Shown here: in pieces, positions 10,315 through 21,504 of the stretch
Numbering within the stretch: position 1 is the first letter of the stretch
Layout of the letters: every line of letters begins with the position of its first letter
Assembly: GCF_024166365.1 (NCBI RefSeq)
Contig: NC_064842.1
Span: forward strand, 16,525,001 to 16,589,000
Direction: 5' to 3'
Length of the DNA: 64,000 nt
From: Elephas maximus indicus
Lineage: Eukaryota > Chordata > Mammalia > Proboscidea > Elephantidae
Made by a program: the position numbers and the translations under genes
Notes under the pieces: model-generated
Told to the model about the DNA's origin: nothing
What the model saw: the letters and a program-made list of their open reading frames with translations, nothing else
Databases searched by the model: none

Positions 10315-10970
10315 AGAAAGGCAGCCCTTGGCCTTGGTAGCCCTGCAGGAGTGCAGACGGCTGCCAGGGGGAGCACCACATACAGTCCCACGCGCATCAA
10401 AGGCCTAACCCCTTCCAGCTGGCACTTTTTGCTGAACAAAGCTGTTGATGGCCACCTGTCTGTCTGAGGGAGCCAGGTGCCTCATGTTGGGGGTGGGGGG
10501 GAGGGGGTTCCAGTGGCCTGGGCTGGGTCCTGTTTCTCAGTTTGTGTGTCTTGTTCAGCCAAGTCAGGCTGTGGCCACTCTCCCCAGAACCACTGTTGGG
10601 GTATTCTGGGAAGATATATTTTATGGCAAAAAGATATATATTTATAGTAAAATCTTGCTTCTGTTTTGTGTAGACATTTCCCCCAAAAGAAAAAATGAGA
10701 AACGCTGGATTAACTAGTGTCATTATTCTTTTCTTGCTTTTATTTTCCATCCAGGACCATCAGTCATCAGAAACCAGTTTACTTTCCACCTCTCAGGCTG
10801 AGCACTATCCAGAGGAGGCCAACAGGACAGCGGTGACCGCTGGATACCCTGCTGGGAGGGGGCGGGGAGACGGTGAACGGTGGACAGAAGGAAAGTGTCA
10901 GCCGCTGGGGTTGCTTGGGAGAGAGCAGAGTTCTCCAGGAGCTGATTAACCAGTAAACACAGTATGTACC
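10113..10970. other. Mostly unique DNA
   Basis: No repeat recognised except the right arm of the inverted repeat at 10,281-10,314. Overlapping frames on both strands at 10.4-11.0 kb have no recognisable domain, so no gene is called. Confidence 0.45.
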
Positions 10971-10977
10971 GCCTTGC

Positions 10978-11157
10978 ATTGAGCAAGGTAGGCTCCGGCT
11001 TAATTGTATTTACTTGCTAATCTGTGGTGAGCAATTTCACATAGGTTTCACCACGTCGTTGATGCGGTGGAGGACAGGTGAAATTGTGCATCGCAGATTG
11101 ATGGGGAGGCACAATTGGGTCTGTGTGTACCTTGGTTATTGGGTAATCCGGCCCTGC
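10978..11157. repeat. Palindromic hAT-like repeat, copy 1
   Basis: Diverged copy of the fold-back element described at 12,677. It has GAGCAAGGTAGGC, TTACTTGCTAATCTGTGGTG, CAATTTCACATAGGTTTCAC, then the reverse arm GGTGAAATTGTGCATCGCAG and an end GGGTAATCCGGCCCTG. The two halves are inverted relative to each other. Confidence 0.75.
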
Positions 11158-12059
11158 GACGTGCGGAAGGCAAGGGCACTGCTCTGAGCCCAGCTCTAGG
11201 CTGCTCCTCTGAATAGCACGGGCTTGCCTGGGAATGCTGTGCCCTCTCTCACTCCCTTACTATGTGGGTGTAGGGCACTAAGTTAGTGAAAACACAGTTG
11301 AAGTTTTGCCATTGTGCGCTGCAAATGTCATCTGTAACTAGGGAGGACACACACATGGCAGGAGCTAGCACAACAGTGTTTTCAATAGAGATTTTTTCAC
11401 CCTAAAATGCATGGGGTCTCTACTACACCAAGACAGAAGAGAGACCGAGCTAATAATTATCAGATTTCAACCCTCTCCTTGCTCTGTATGAGGGGGTCAG
11501 ATTAGACTCTAAACTGATGTTGCTGTTAGAGACCCCAAAGGTAGGAATGGCCGTGGGAAAATGCATTGTCCAAGTACTGTATATGTGCCATGTCAGACAG
11601 CCAGCCACTGAAATACAGGTAGTACACATTTAGGTTTCTGGGTTGGTGCTGACTTAAGGAATTTGAACTTGATTCTTCATTTGAGCTCAGACGAACTTTA
11701 GCACAGATTTCTGAGCTACATTTTCAGGCAACCCAGAGGGAGAAAATGTTGTTCCTGGCACCCAGAAGCCACACTGTCCTCACTATCCCCTCCAGCAGAA
11801 AGTTCGGGCTTTTCCACCCCGGGGGGGAACTGCTAATCAGAACTTCGTTTTACAGGTGTTGAAGAGCCCATTGAGGGCGTTGGAAGCAGGGTCACGTGGT
11901 CAGGTGTGTTTTTAGAAAGATCCCTCAGGTTGTGTTTGGCAGGTGGATTCCTAGGGGGACCCCAAATTTAGGGACACCAGCAAGGAGCACAGGAGAGTAA
12001 TCCAGATTGCTCCAGGTGATGATGAAGGCCTGAAATTCTGCAGCTGCATGAGGAATGAG
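11158..12059. other. No gene or repeat recognised
   Basis: Unique-looking DNA with a short G run at about 11,821. No splice or coding pattern is convincing. Confidence 0.45.
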
Positions 12060-12272
12060 GAGTCCCTGATTGGGGCAAATAGTTAACATACTCAGCCACT
12101 AACACAAAAGTTGGAGGTTTGAATTTACCCAGGGACACCTCAGAAGATAGGCCTGGCAACCTACTTCTGAAAAATCAGCCATTGAAAACCGTATGGAGCA
12201 CAGTTCTACTCCAACACACATGGGGTCACCATGAGTCAGAGTTGACTCGACAACTGTTGTTTTTGTTTTTAA
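12060..12272 (+). repeat. AfroSINE, long older subtype
   Basis: Head is diverged (GGCAAATAGTTAACATACTC). The middle block (GGCCTGGCAACCTACTTCTG), ACACACATGGGGTCACCATG and the tail (GACTCGACAACTGTTG plus T-rich) are clear. Confidence 0.88.
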
Positions 12273-12676
12273 CATCAAGAAAAGCCACAGGGCCAGACTC
12301 AGAGGGCATAGAGTTTGAGATCATGTTTGCCAAATTAAGGATTATGAATACCCTCAATATGGTGCCTGCTAGAAACTGTGGTCCGATTTGTGTCCTGGTG
12401 GCTGACCATTCAGACCAACATGCTCCCTTTGGGAAGAAGTGAGGGGAAGGAGAATCTTTTGGGGGAGGAATAAAGAGGGAATTCAACTCTTCCCCCTTGA
12501 GGTCCGCAGAGAGGGAAAGAAAGCTGAGAGAGGTCTATTTAGGAGGTAGAACTAGTTAAAGTCAGTGAGGGAGAAGCCAGCATCTAGGAGGAGTTCCCCA
12601 CCCCTTGGCTTGAATGGAGGTGCCATTTACTGAAATGAGAAACAGCAGTTCAGAAGGAGAGATTTATCATGGTGGG
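12273..12676. other. No gene or repeat recognised
   Basis: Purine-rich unique DNA (GGGGAAGGAG-type runs near 12,440-12,520). Confidence 0.45.
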
Positions 12677-12870
12677 CAGGGGCAGTTTATCCAGTAAGCA
12701 AGGTAAACACGGGCTCACTTGGGTTTACTTACTAATCTGTAGTGAAGAATTTCACATGGGTTTCACCACGCCACATCAAAGTGAAACCCACGTGAAATTG
12801 TTCACTACAGATTAGTAAGTAAGCACAAGTAAACCTGTGCTTACCTTGCTTACCGAGTCATCTGCCTCTG
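12677..12870. repeat. Palindromic hAT-like element, copy 2
   Basis: Left arm 12,695-12,766 and right arm 12,781-12,852 are reverse complements at 64 of 72 positions, separated by a 14-nt loop. The outer ends read CAGGGGCAG on one side and GCCTCTG on the other, like hAT termini. No open frame. An 8-bp target duplication is not obvious. Confidence 0.85.
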
Positions 12871-13068
12871 TCAGGGATTGTCAATTTGAAGAGGCTTTGA
12901 TTATGTATGACTGTGTGTGGGGTTGGAAGAGAGACAGATGGTAGCCATACCTACAAGCAGAATCTTTGATGTGGTGAAAAAATGTGAAATTGTTCTCTAC
13001 AGATTAGTAAATAAGCACATGTAATTCCATGCTTACTTTGTTTATTGGATAATTGGCCCCCAATGGTG
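12871..13068. repeat. Core and third arm of the palindromic composite
   Basis: A roughly 90-base core (GTCAGGGATTGTCAATTTG ... ACAAGCAGAATCTTTGATG) is followed by another arm (GTGAAATTGTTCTCTACAG, AGTAAATAAGCAC, TTTATTGGATAATTGGCCCC). The same core and arm recur at 15,487-15,688, so the composite of two arms, core and arm is a unit. Confidence 0.8.
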
Positions 13069-13295
13069 GGTGAAGGAGAGGGCTTCCCTGCAAAGTTCTA
13101 GGAGTGGGTATTGCTCCTGCCTTACATCAACCCCCTCCTTCCAAGGAGGACGCTGAAGTAGCCAAGTAGAACAGATCAATAAAAGGAGACTAATAGAAGT
13201 AATAAAAAGCTACAAGTTTGATTATTGGTGTGACAACTATTTAGTGAGCTCCACTGTATGTGGGATACTGGGCTTAGGCCTGAGTATACACACCA

Positions 13296-13455
13296 AATAC
13301 CAAACCTGTTGCCGACGAGTCAGTTCCGACTCATAGCAACCCTATAGGACAGAGTAGAACTGCCCCACAGAGTTTCCAAGGAGCAGCTGGTAAATTTGAA
13401 CTGCTGACCTTTTGGTTAGCAGCCAAGCTCTTAACCACCGCACCACCAGGACTCC
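13296..13455 (-). repeat. AfroSINE, short subtype, with 9-bp TSD
   Basis: Reverse complete copy (CCTGTTGCCGACGAG to CACCACCAGGACTCC). GTATACACA occurs just before the tail and just after the head, consistent with target duplication. Confidence 0.92.
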
Positions 13456-13957
13456 AGGTATACACATAATGGTTAACAAAACAGATGTGGTTTCTGCCCT
13501 TGGGAGCTTACCAGGGTTTCTGTAGTTTTGTCTTATTTATTGGTTCCCCCGGGGGAGAGTAGAATAAACTAATTCTCCCTTTCTAGGGACACCTGTCAGT
13601 GCTGAGGGTGTATGCTGACTATTGTGACAGGCTTTAGGGAAGCAAGCAGGGAAACTCTAATAGGGAAGCCACAGCTAGCAACAAGAATTTGCTCAATTAA
13701 CCAGAAATGGAAATTCTGAGTTCATCCTTCTGTGCTCCTTTTGCTTAATTAAAAAGTTTTTTTTGTACTGTCCTCTTTACTGCAAAGCAATAAAATATCA
13801 GTAATAAATAAGCATTTTAAAACAGCAAAATCCTCAATAATTCTACCACCTGAACACAACTATTTTATTTTTGTATATTAGCTTTTAGTCTTTTAAAAAT
13901 ATGTGCTCCCTTTTGTGTTTTTTGAATTTTATCTTTTTTTTTTTTTTTTTTTACTGT
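13456..13957. other. AT-rich non-coding stretch
   Basis: A/T-rich DNA ending in a long T run (about 13,934-13,952), which may be the reversed poly(A) of an L1 whose body continues at 14,215. No gene seen. Confidence 0.4.
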
Positions 13958-13970
13958 GGGTAACAAAACA

Positions 13971-14214
13971 GAAGCCCTGGTGGCACAGTGGTTAAGCACT
14001 CAGCTGCTAACCAAAAGGTAAGTGATTCAAACCCACCAGCTGCTCCACGGGAGAAAGATGTGGCGGTCTGCTTCTATAGAGATTCACAGCCTTGGAAACC
14101 CTACGGGGCATTTCTACTCTGTCCTGTAAGATTGCTATGAGTTGAAATTGATGCGACAGCAACAGTTTTTTTTTTTTTTTTTATGAGTAAGAATGACTAG
14201 ACAGCAATGGGTTT
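13971..14214 (+). repeat. AfroSINE with repeated tail, 13-bp TSD
   Basis: A complete SINE (GAAGCCCTGGTGGCACAGTG on) reaches CGACAGCAACAG and a run of about 18 T. It then repeats its last segment (ATGAGTAAGAATGACTAGAC, AGCAATGGGTTT). Perfect 13-base direct repeats GGGTAACAAAACA at 13,958-13,970 and 14,215-14,227 enclose the whole, so the second tail lies within the insertion. Confidence 0.93.
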
Positions 14215-14690
14215 GGGTAACAAAACATTTGACATTTCAACACTTTTTACTTGTCAATTCAGTGACACCATGTTCATCATGTTGTATAACCATTGCCACT
14301 GTTCGTTTACAGATTTTTCCACCACCCTTGACACAAGCTCAGTGTCCCCTAAGCAATGACTGCCTCTTCCCCTCTCCTTCCCACCTGCCCCTGGTAACCA
14401 CTTTGGTCTCCGTGCATTAGCCTAGTCTAGATATTTCATACAAGTGGGATCATACAGTGTCTGTCCTTTTGTGACTAACTTATTTCACGTAACAGTGTCT
14501 TCAAGGCTCGTCCATGTTGTAGAATGTGTCGGGACTTCATTTCTCTTTATGACTGAATAATATTTCACCTTATGGATAAACCACATGTTGTGTATCCTTT
14601 CATCTGTGTTTCCACCTTTTGGCTACTATACGCACATAGTGCTGCAAATGAACATTGGTGTATGAATAAAACACTTTTTATTACCTGCAT
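14215..14690 (-). mobile_element. L1 3' fragment
   Basis: Reverse L1: GTATAACCATTGCCACTGTT, CCTGGTAACCACTTTGGTCT, GTGGGATCATACAGTG, AAGGCTCGTCCATGTTGTAG, GACTGAATAATATTTCACC and GCTGCAAATGAACATTGGTG occur in order. The AfroSINE at 13,971 landed in its 5' flank. Confidence 0.82.
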
Positions 14691-14904
14691 ACATACGTGT
14701 ATCTCTATAACGGTGTGGATAAGTGGGGTGTGTCCAGTGGCTGGCTCCTAACGAGTGTCAGATAAATGTCAGTATGTCCATTTCCTTCCCCCACGAGAGG
14801 CAAGCACCTGGCCACTGCTACCACTAAAAGCTGAGCAACTCCACCAAGACACCTCACCTCCCTGGGCCCCTTTCTGTGTCAGAAATAAATGGGGTTGACC
14901 TTGA

Positions 14905-15065
14905 TTAGTGCTTCCCAACCCTGTCTGTGCGTCAGAATCACCCAGGTCCTTTGAAAAATACAGATTCTGGGCTCTACATCTAGAGATTCCTACTCAGGAT
15001 GTCTGGGGTGAGACCTGGGAGCCTGTGTTATTAACAGCCTGTCTCTCCTGGCGGTTCTGGTGCAG
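14905..15065. repeat. MER5-type hAT relic
   Basis: AGTGCTTCCCAACCCTG, CGTCAGAATCACCCAGG, GAAAAATACAGATTCTGGGC and GATTCCTACTCAGG match the order of the non-autonomous MER5/Charlie elements. Confidence 0.65.
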
Positions 15066-15407
15066 CGTAGAATCCAGACGGGACCTGGGCAAAAAGAGCC
15101 CATCCAAGCCAAGATTACATGGGTTTGTATGAAGTGAGGACACGGCTAGGGCTTTCAGGGAGGGTATTGGGATGGTCATAGGCTTGCAACCTTGGAAAGG
15201 CCCAGTGGGTAGTCAGAGGCCTGATAGAGAACAAGGGTGAGATGACACTCCCTCCTTCTGGTGCTTCGGAAACGAGTGAGGCCTGCCTGGGGGTGCCCAT
15301 GGTACCTGTGCTGCGAGGAACACCAGGAGGAATCATGCCCCCAGGCCTGGGTGAAAGGGCGTTTTGGTGGGGATTCCTCTGTTCAGCACATTGGAATAAA
15401 GCACAGT
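15066..15407. other. No gene or repeat recognised
   Basis: Moderately GC-rich unique DNA with overlapping uncalled frames on both strands. Confidence 0.4.
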
Positions 15408-15688
15408 GTGAACCTGTTCACTGCAGATTAGTAAGCAAGCACAAGTAAGTCTGTGCTTACCTTGCTTACTGGGTCACCTGCCCCTGTCAGGGATTGTAAA
15501 TTTGAAAAGAAGCTTTGATTCTGTAGGAAGGTGCTGTGGGGTTGGGAGAGAGACAGATGCCAGCCATACCTAGAAGCAGAATCTTTGATGTGGTGAAAAA
15601 ATGTGAAATTGTCCACTACAGATGATCTGGTAAGCAAGGTAAGCACAGTGCTTACCTTGCTTATTGGATAATCTGCCTCTGATTAAAG
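15408..15688. repeat. Palindromic hAT-like composite, copy 3
   Basis: Repeats the 12.78-13.07 kb arrangement: right arm (CTGCAGATTAGTAAGCAAGC), CACCTGCCCCTGTCAGGG, the same core (GGTTGGGAGAGAGACAGATG, AGAAGCAGAATCTTTGATGT), then a third arm with both GTAAGCAAGGTAAGCAC and its inverse, ending TGCCTCTG. The left arm of the first palindrome is missing here. Confidence 0.85.
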
Positions 15689-16555
15689 TGCACAGCAAAG
15701 CTTTAGGAAAGTAGCCACTCCAAAAGCCTTCTAAGAAAGACTTCTCCCTGCTGGCTGACTACTGTTTTGGCTGGAACCAGGCTCTCCCTTCAGCGTCCCA
15801 AGGAGGTACTTTTGTCCTTTTGTAGGATCTCCCCCTGCCAGCCTCCTTGACCTCCAGAGCTGCTCCAAGGGCTGGGCTCTCTTCATGGTCTCCGTGAGGC
15901 TCGGGCAACTGGTGCCCCTCCACTGACCCTGCAGGACCATGGCTGTCTGCTCCTCTGTAGGAATGAGGGCTTCCCTGGGGAGGGAGGAGGGCCGCATGTG
16001 CTACCTGAGCATCAGCCTCCTAGGTGTCTCTTGGGCTCCAGGATCTCTAAAGGCTGGTCCTCTCCTGAAAAAGGCAGGGAGGGGTCAAGACCACAAACTG
16101 GTAGGAAAACCCCACACTGGCCGTGAAGACAAACTCAGGCGAGAAGGGGAGCTAAGGAGGCTGCGAGAACTTCTAGTCAGGACTTGGGAGGAGGCCGAGA
16201 GGTACTTTCTGAGACTGCTGTGTACTGGCTGGGGACAGAGTCCCACTCAGACCTGGTAGCTTCCAGAGGTCAGGGAGCCATATAAGGACATTTCCTGGGA
16301 ATCCAAGCCTGAGAAGATCTGCAGAGCCCAGCTTCTGCAGCAGAAACCATCTGGAACCTGCCATCTCTCTTTCTTCCTCTCCTTTTCTTGCTCTTCCCCA
16401 CTCAAGCTCTCACATTCTTGGGGAGGTTATGTCTCTCTCTGACCTCTGCTCTGTTCTCTCTTCAACCTGGCTTGTTTTCCCTCTATTTTCTACTCCCTCC
16501 TAACTCTGATTCTAGGACTTGACTCTACTATCTTTCCCTCCCTGGATTACCAGTT
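15689..16555. other. Unique DNA, no gene called
   Basis: No repeat recognised. Overlapping frames of 88 and 106 codons at 15,731-16,259 on opposite strands look incidental: no domain, no start context, and no splice pattern linking them. Confidence 0.4.
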
Positions 16556-16758
16556 AACAGCTGCCGTCGAGTCAACTCTGACTCATGACAACCCCATGTG
16601 TGTCACAGTAGAACTCTGCTCCACAGGGTTTTCGATGGCTCATTTTTTGGAAGTAGATCACCAGGGCTGACTTTGAAGGCGCCTCTGGGTGAACTCAAAC
16701 CTCCAAGCTTTCAGTTAGTAGCCAAGCATGTTGACTGTTTATCCCACCTAGGGACTCT
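16556..16758 (-). repeat. AfroSINE, long older subtype
   Basis: Reverse copy with CAACCCCATGTGTGTCACAG, CACAGGGTTTTCGATGGCTC, a middle block AAGTAGATCACCAGG, and head CCCACCTAGGGACTC. Confidence 0.88.
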
Positions 16759-16983
16759 GTCAGTTTCCCAATTCAGAATGAATCGAGAGAAATCTGATCA
16801 GCCCTTGTCAGGCTGGAGCTCCAGACACCCAGCTTGGTCCAATCTGCTGCAGCCAGGGGGCAGGGCCATAGAAGCTAAACTATGAACACAGCTGGATCCA
16901 TTTAGCAGGAATTGTGGGTGGGCAGAATCCCTTAACAGGCCGTGGGTATGACAAACAGAGATTGGTCCCCCTAAAGAGGTCTA

Positions 16984-17186
16984 TAGAATCCCTGGGTGGT
17001 ACAAACAGTTAACACACAGGGCTGCTAACCAAAAGATTGGAGGTTCTAGTCAAGCACCATGGAAGAAGGGCCTGGCAATCTACTTCCAAAAAACCAGCCA
17101 CTGAAAACCCAATGGAGCACAGTTCCACTCTGATACACATGGGGTTGTCATGAGTTGGAGTCAACTCAGTGGCAACCAGTTTGGTT
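16984..17186 (+). repeat. AfroSINE, long older subtype
   Basis: Starts AATCCCTGGGTGGTACAAAC and carries the middle block GGGCCTGGCAATCTACTTCC, ending GTGGCAACCAGTTTGG. An L1 was inserted into its tail at 17,187-17,201. Confidence 0.88.
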
Positions 17187-17201
17187 AAAAAGTTCTGTGT
17201 A

Positions 17202-18609
17202 TGCTGGTGGGAATGTAAAACGGTACAACCACTTTGGAAATCTATCTGGCGTTTCCTTAAAAAGTTAGAAAGAGAACTACCATACAACCCAGAAATCCCA
17301 CTCCTCGGAATATATCATAGAGAAATAAGAGCCTTCACGCGAACAGATATATGCGCACCCATGTTTATTGCAGCACTGTTTACAATAGCAAAACCTGGAA
17401 GCAACCAAGGTGTCCATCAACGGATGAATGGATAAATTATGGTATAGTCACACAATGGAATACTACGCATCGATAAAGAATAGTGATGAATCTGTGAAAC
17501 ATTTCGTAACGGGGGGAACCTGGAAGGCATTACGCTGAGTGAAATTAGTCAGATGCAAAAGGACAAATATTGTACAAGACCACCATTATAAGATCTTGAG
17601 AAATAGTTTAAACTGAGAAGAACACATTCTTTTGTGGTTATGAGAGGGGGGAGGGAGGGAGGGTAGGAGAGAGCTACTGATTAGATAGTAGATGAGAACT
17701 ACTTTAGGTGAAGGGAAGGACAACACTCCATACAGGGAAGGACAGCTCAACTGGACTGGACCAAAAGCAAAGAAGTTTTCTGAATAAACTGAATGTTTCG
17801 AAGGTCAGCAGAGCAAGGGCAGAGGTTTGGGGACTATGGCTTCAGGGGACATCTAAGTCAATTGGCAAAATAAATTCTATTAAGAAAACATTCTGCATCC
17901 CACTTTGAAGTGTGGTATCTGGGGTCTTAAATGCTAAAAAGTGGCCATCTAACATGCATCAATTGGTCTCAACCCACCTGGATCAAAGGAGAATGAAGAA
18001 CACCAAGATCACAAGATAATTATGACCCCAAGAGACAGAAAGGGTCACATGAACTAGAGACTTACATCATCCTGAGACCAGAAGAACTAGATGGTGCCCA
18101 GCCACAACCGATGACTGCCCCAACAGGAAGCACAACAGAGAACCCCTGAGGGAACAGGAGAACAGTGGGATGCAGACCCCAAATTCTCATAAAAACACCA
18201 GACTTAATGGTCTGATTGAGACTAGAAGAATCCCGGCAGTCATGGTCCCCAAACCTTCTGTTGGCCCAGGACAGGAACCATTCCCGGAGACAACTCATCA
18301 GACATGGATTGGACTGGACAATGGGTTGGAGAGAGATGCTGATGAGGAGTGAGCTACTTGTATCAGGTGGACACCTGAGACTGTGTTGGCATCTCCTATC
18401 TAGAGGGGAGATGGGAGGGTAGACATGGTTAGAAACTGGCAAAATGATCACCAAAGGAGAGACTGGAAGGAGGGAGTGGGCTGACTCATTAGGGGGAGAG
18501 TAAATGGGAGTATGTTGTAAGGTGTATATAAGTTTATATGTGACAGACTGACTTGATTTGTAAACTTTCACTTAAAGCACAATAAAAATTATTTAAAGAA
18601 AAAAAAAAA
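17202..18609 (+). mobile_element. 5'-truncated L1 with poly(A) and TSD
   Basis: Begins in the last part of ORF2 (GCTGGTGGGAATGTAAAACG ... CACCCATGTTTATTGCAGCA) and runs through a long 3' UTR to AATAAA at 18,581-18,586 and an A tract. Flanking AAAAAGT(T/C)CTGTGTA copies at 17,187-17,201 and about 18,610-18,624 differ at one base. Clean ends and an intact A tail suggest a relatively recent insertion. The 169-residue minus frame at 18,062-18,571 is an antisense artefact. Confidence 0.93.
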
Positions 18610-18624
18610 AAAAAGTCCTGTGTA

Positions 18625-20267
18625 GCCTGCCCCTAGCAGGGTGTTTGAGCAAGGTGGGGGCCGGGGAGAACAATGCATCAAGTATTCAAAATTCATGTCC
18701 AGGGAAATTCTTACGTGGTGATGCAAGACTTCCTTGAGATTTTGAGACAGGCTCCAAGGCGTCGGAAACACACTCTGGGACAAGGCCATTAGGAGCTGTG
18801 TGTCTAGGTAAGTCCAGCTGCTGAGTTCCTGGGAGACCAAATCTCCAGACAGATGAACATGGCTGATGCCAGAGAACGTTGGGTGCTCGGTGGGTTAGTG
18901 ATCTACAAAAGATACTACAGAAACAGGATGCTGTGAGCATTTGGGTTGCCCCATTATTGTTGCTATCGCCCTGGAACTTCTCCAGAGTGCTGCCTGCTGT
19001 GGCCTGTACCAGGTGAGGCTGACCTTTCAGCAACTGCCCTTGTGACTTGACAGTGGGGCTGCCACCCCTATAATGCAATCCCAGGCACAGCTCAGGGTCC
19101 TGGAGCCTCCCAAGTGCTGTTTAACTTGGACACAGTAGTCTCTCCAAGGGAGTCATGGGAAGGAGCGTGAAATGATTCTGGATTCCTGATTTTCTGTGGA
19201 ATGCTGGGAGTGTTCGTTCCTCTGAGCCACCTCTGGTCCCCTTGGCCCCATCCTCTGGTCGGTCATGCTTCCTTGGGTCATTTTTGAATTGCCCTTGGCC
19301 AAAGCAGCTCAAAGGGGTCATGGGGCTGTACTGACAAAGGCTCTCTGGGAGGCAGGGGCTGAACTTCCTCCTCCTCAACTAATGGAAAAACTAGGAGGTC
19401 ATCTGACTCCGAAATATCCCCGAGGAGACGGCTGATTTCCAGCTAACCATTTAAGACAGGAGAATGTATTCCAAGCCAGCTTCAGCAGTCCTCACAGAAA
19501 TTGCTTAGTAACCAGTAGCAACAGTTTGATTGTGTGACGTTGTGCTGAACAGCACACATTTGAATGGTTTGCCGAATAGCTGAATAGGAGAAGACCTTGA
19601 GCCACTTTGCCTGTGATTTAGGTGCCTTTAAGACAAAGCTCATGCAAAGCAGAGTTGGAAAGAGAAATACAGAATGCTGTGAGGTAAACTGTGAGGTATC
19701 AGAACTGAGGTACGGCAGGCAGGGTGCGTGCCCTGGGCGGCGCTTGAGGAGAGGCGCTGACGAGAAGGCTCTATTGGCCATCACAGTTTCCATTGCCAGC
19801 TGTGAGAGAGATCATTCGGCAATTTAAAACTAATTGCCATAGGTGCAATTTTCCATAGATAGGCCTTGCTGACCAGGCCCCTTCCCAAGCAGCAGAGAGT
19901 AACTCAGCTGTATTTCCATCATAGGGAAAGGCCCGCAACCATATAGGTTGTTGTCGGAAATTCCATAACCAAAAGTAGAAGGGGGGCACAGGTCTTTCAG
20001 GATGTGGGGTCTTCCCTCCTTAACTTCTAGGCATCCCTGAGACTCCAGCCAGCCCCAGGGCCCACAGCAGCTCTGGCCCTCCAGGTCCCCAGGCTGTGGG
20101 ACCAGGCCTGAAACTTCCCCTCAGCCAGGCCTGGGCCCCACAGGAGGCCTGTACCTAACCCAGGATTATTTCCTCAGCTTCTACTGTGATCAGTTTAGCC
20201 ACCAGGAAACTGGAAATTTCTGGCTCCAAAAACTTGAGGCAAACCTACCATCGTAGATAATGGTTAT
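18625..20267. other. Longest apparently unique stretch
   Basis: About 1.6 kb without a repeat I recognise. Frames up to 130 codons occur on both strands (for example minus 18,686-19,078) but show no domain. A hidden exon or regulatory element cannot be excluded from sequence alone. Confidence 0.45.
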
Positions 20268-20661
20268 TGTTATGGATTGAATTGTGTCCCCTGCAGAATA
20301 TGTGTTTGAATCCTAATCCCTATACCTGTGGATATAATCCTATTTGGGAATAGGGTTTTCTTTGTTATGTTCATGAGGTCAAATCAGTGTGGGGGTGGGT
20401 CCTAAACCTAATTGCTTCTGAGTTATAAGGAGCAGCATAGACACAAAGACAAGAGAGCACAAACGGGGAAGATAGATGCTATGTGAAGACTACCAAGGAA
20501 CTAAAGAACTCTGGGGCTACTCAAACTGAAAGAGACAAGGATCTTTTCCCAGAGCCAATGAAGAGAGCCAGTGGTGGCCTGAATTGTGAGAAAACACATT
20601 TCTGTTCTTTAAAGCCACCCACTTAGGGTACTTCTGTTACAGCAGCACTAGTGAACTCAAG
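20268..20661 (+). mobile_element. MaLR-type solo LTR
   Basis: TGTTATGGATTGAATTGTGT at the left, an AAAGCCACCCACTTAGGGTA block and TACAGCAGCACTAG near the right end, as in MLT1/MaLR LTRs. No internal region follows. The right terminus is mutated, so the exact end is approximate. Confidence 0.85.
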
Positions 20662-20689
20662 AAGTTGCACAGCATTTGAGTGGAGCAGA

Positions 20690-21130
20690 TTTACTATAAT
20701 TTATATAACCATCTCCCTACTCTTGGCCACTTCCTTTTTGTTTTCCGTAATTTTACTATTGATATTCATGTGGTAAGTACTATGGGCACACAGTATCCTT
20801 TGCTTAAGGTAGAATCCCAAAAGTAGAAAACTGGCCCAAAGACAATTAGAAATTTTACGACTTGCCAAATTACCTTCCAGAATATTTGTGCCACTTTACG
20901 ATATCACCATCGACGTATGAGAAGACCAACTTCACCCCGGTTCTGCTGGGTGCTATGATTTTTAAAACGTTGTGCTAATTTAGTAGTTTATAAATACTAT
21001 CTCATCGATGTTTCCAGTTGCATTTATTGGATTACTAGTGAGACTAAATATTTTTCTGTTTGTTTATTGATTATATTGCTCCTTTTCTGCAGTATCTTTT
21101 CCCATCCTTCACTCACATATCTATTGCAAG
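20690..21130 (-). mobile_element. Old L1 fragment
   Basis: TTGCCAAATTACCTTCCAGA, ATTGGATTACTAGTGAGAC and TTTGTTTATTGATTATATTG follow the order of reversed old L1 3' DNA. A T run at 21,139-21,154 follows. The remainder to 21,504 is unrecognised. Confidence 0.55.
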
Positions 21131-21504
21131 TTTAGTGTTTTTTTTTTTTTTTTGCCAATGTACGAGATATGTATGTGAAAGGATACGAATGTTTTGTTAT
21201 GTTTGCTACGCACGTACCACAAGTTGTAAGGCTATCATCTGCCTTACAACTTCACTTGGATGTCTAAAAGGCCGTTCAAATTTAACGCGTCAATATGGAA
21301 CCCCGGGTTTTCCTCCCTCAGCCTGTGGCACCTCATTTGGTCTTTCTCATCTTAGTAAATGGCACACAATTCACCCCAGCCCCAAACCTAAGACTCTTTC
21401 CTGATTCTTCTTTACCCCTTAAACCGTATATTTCATCCTCCAGCAAGCCTCCCACCTCTAACCTTCCCCGACCCCCACCCACCTCAGTCACTATTCCTCA
21501 CACG

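Noticed and set aside
18062-18571. 169-codon minus frame
   Set aside because: It lies antisense to the 3' UTR of an L1 element.
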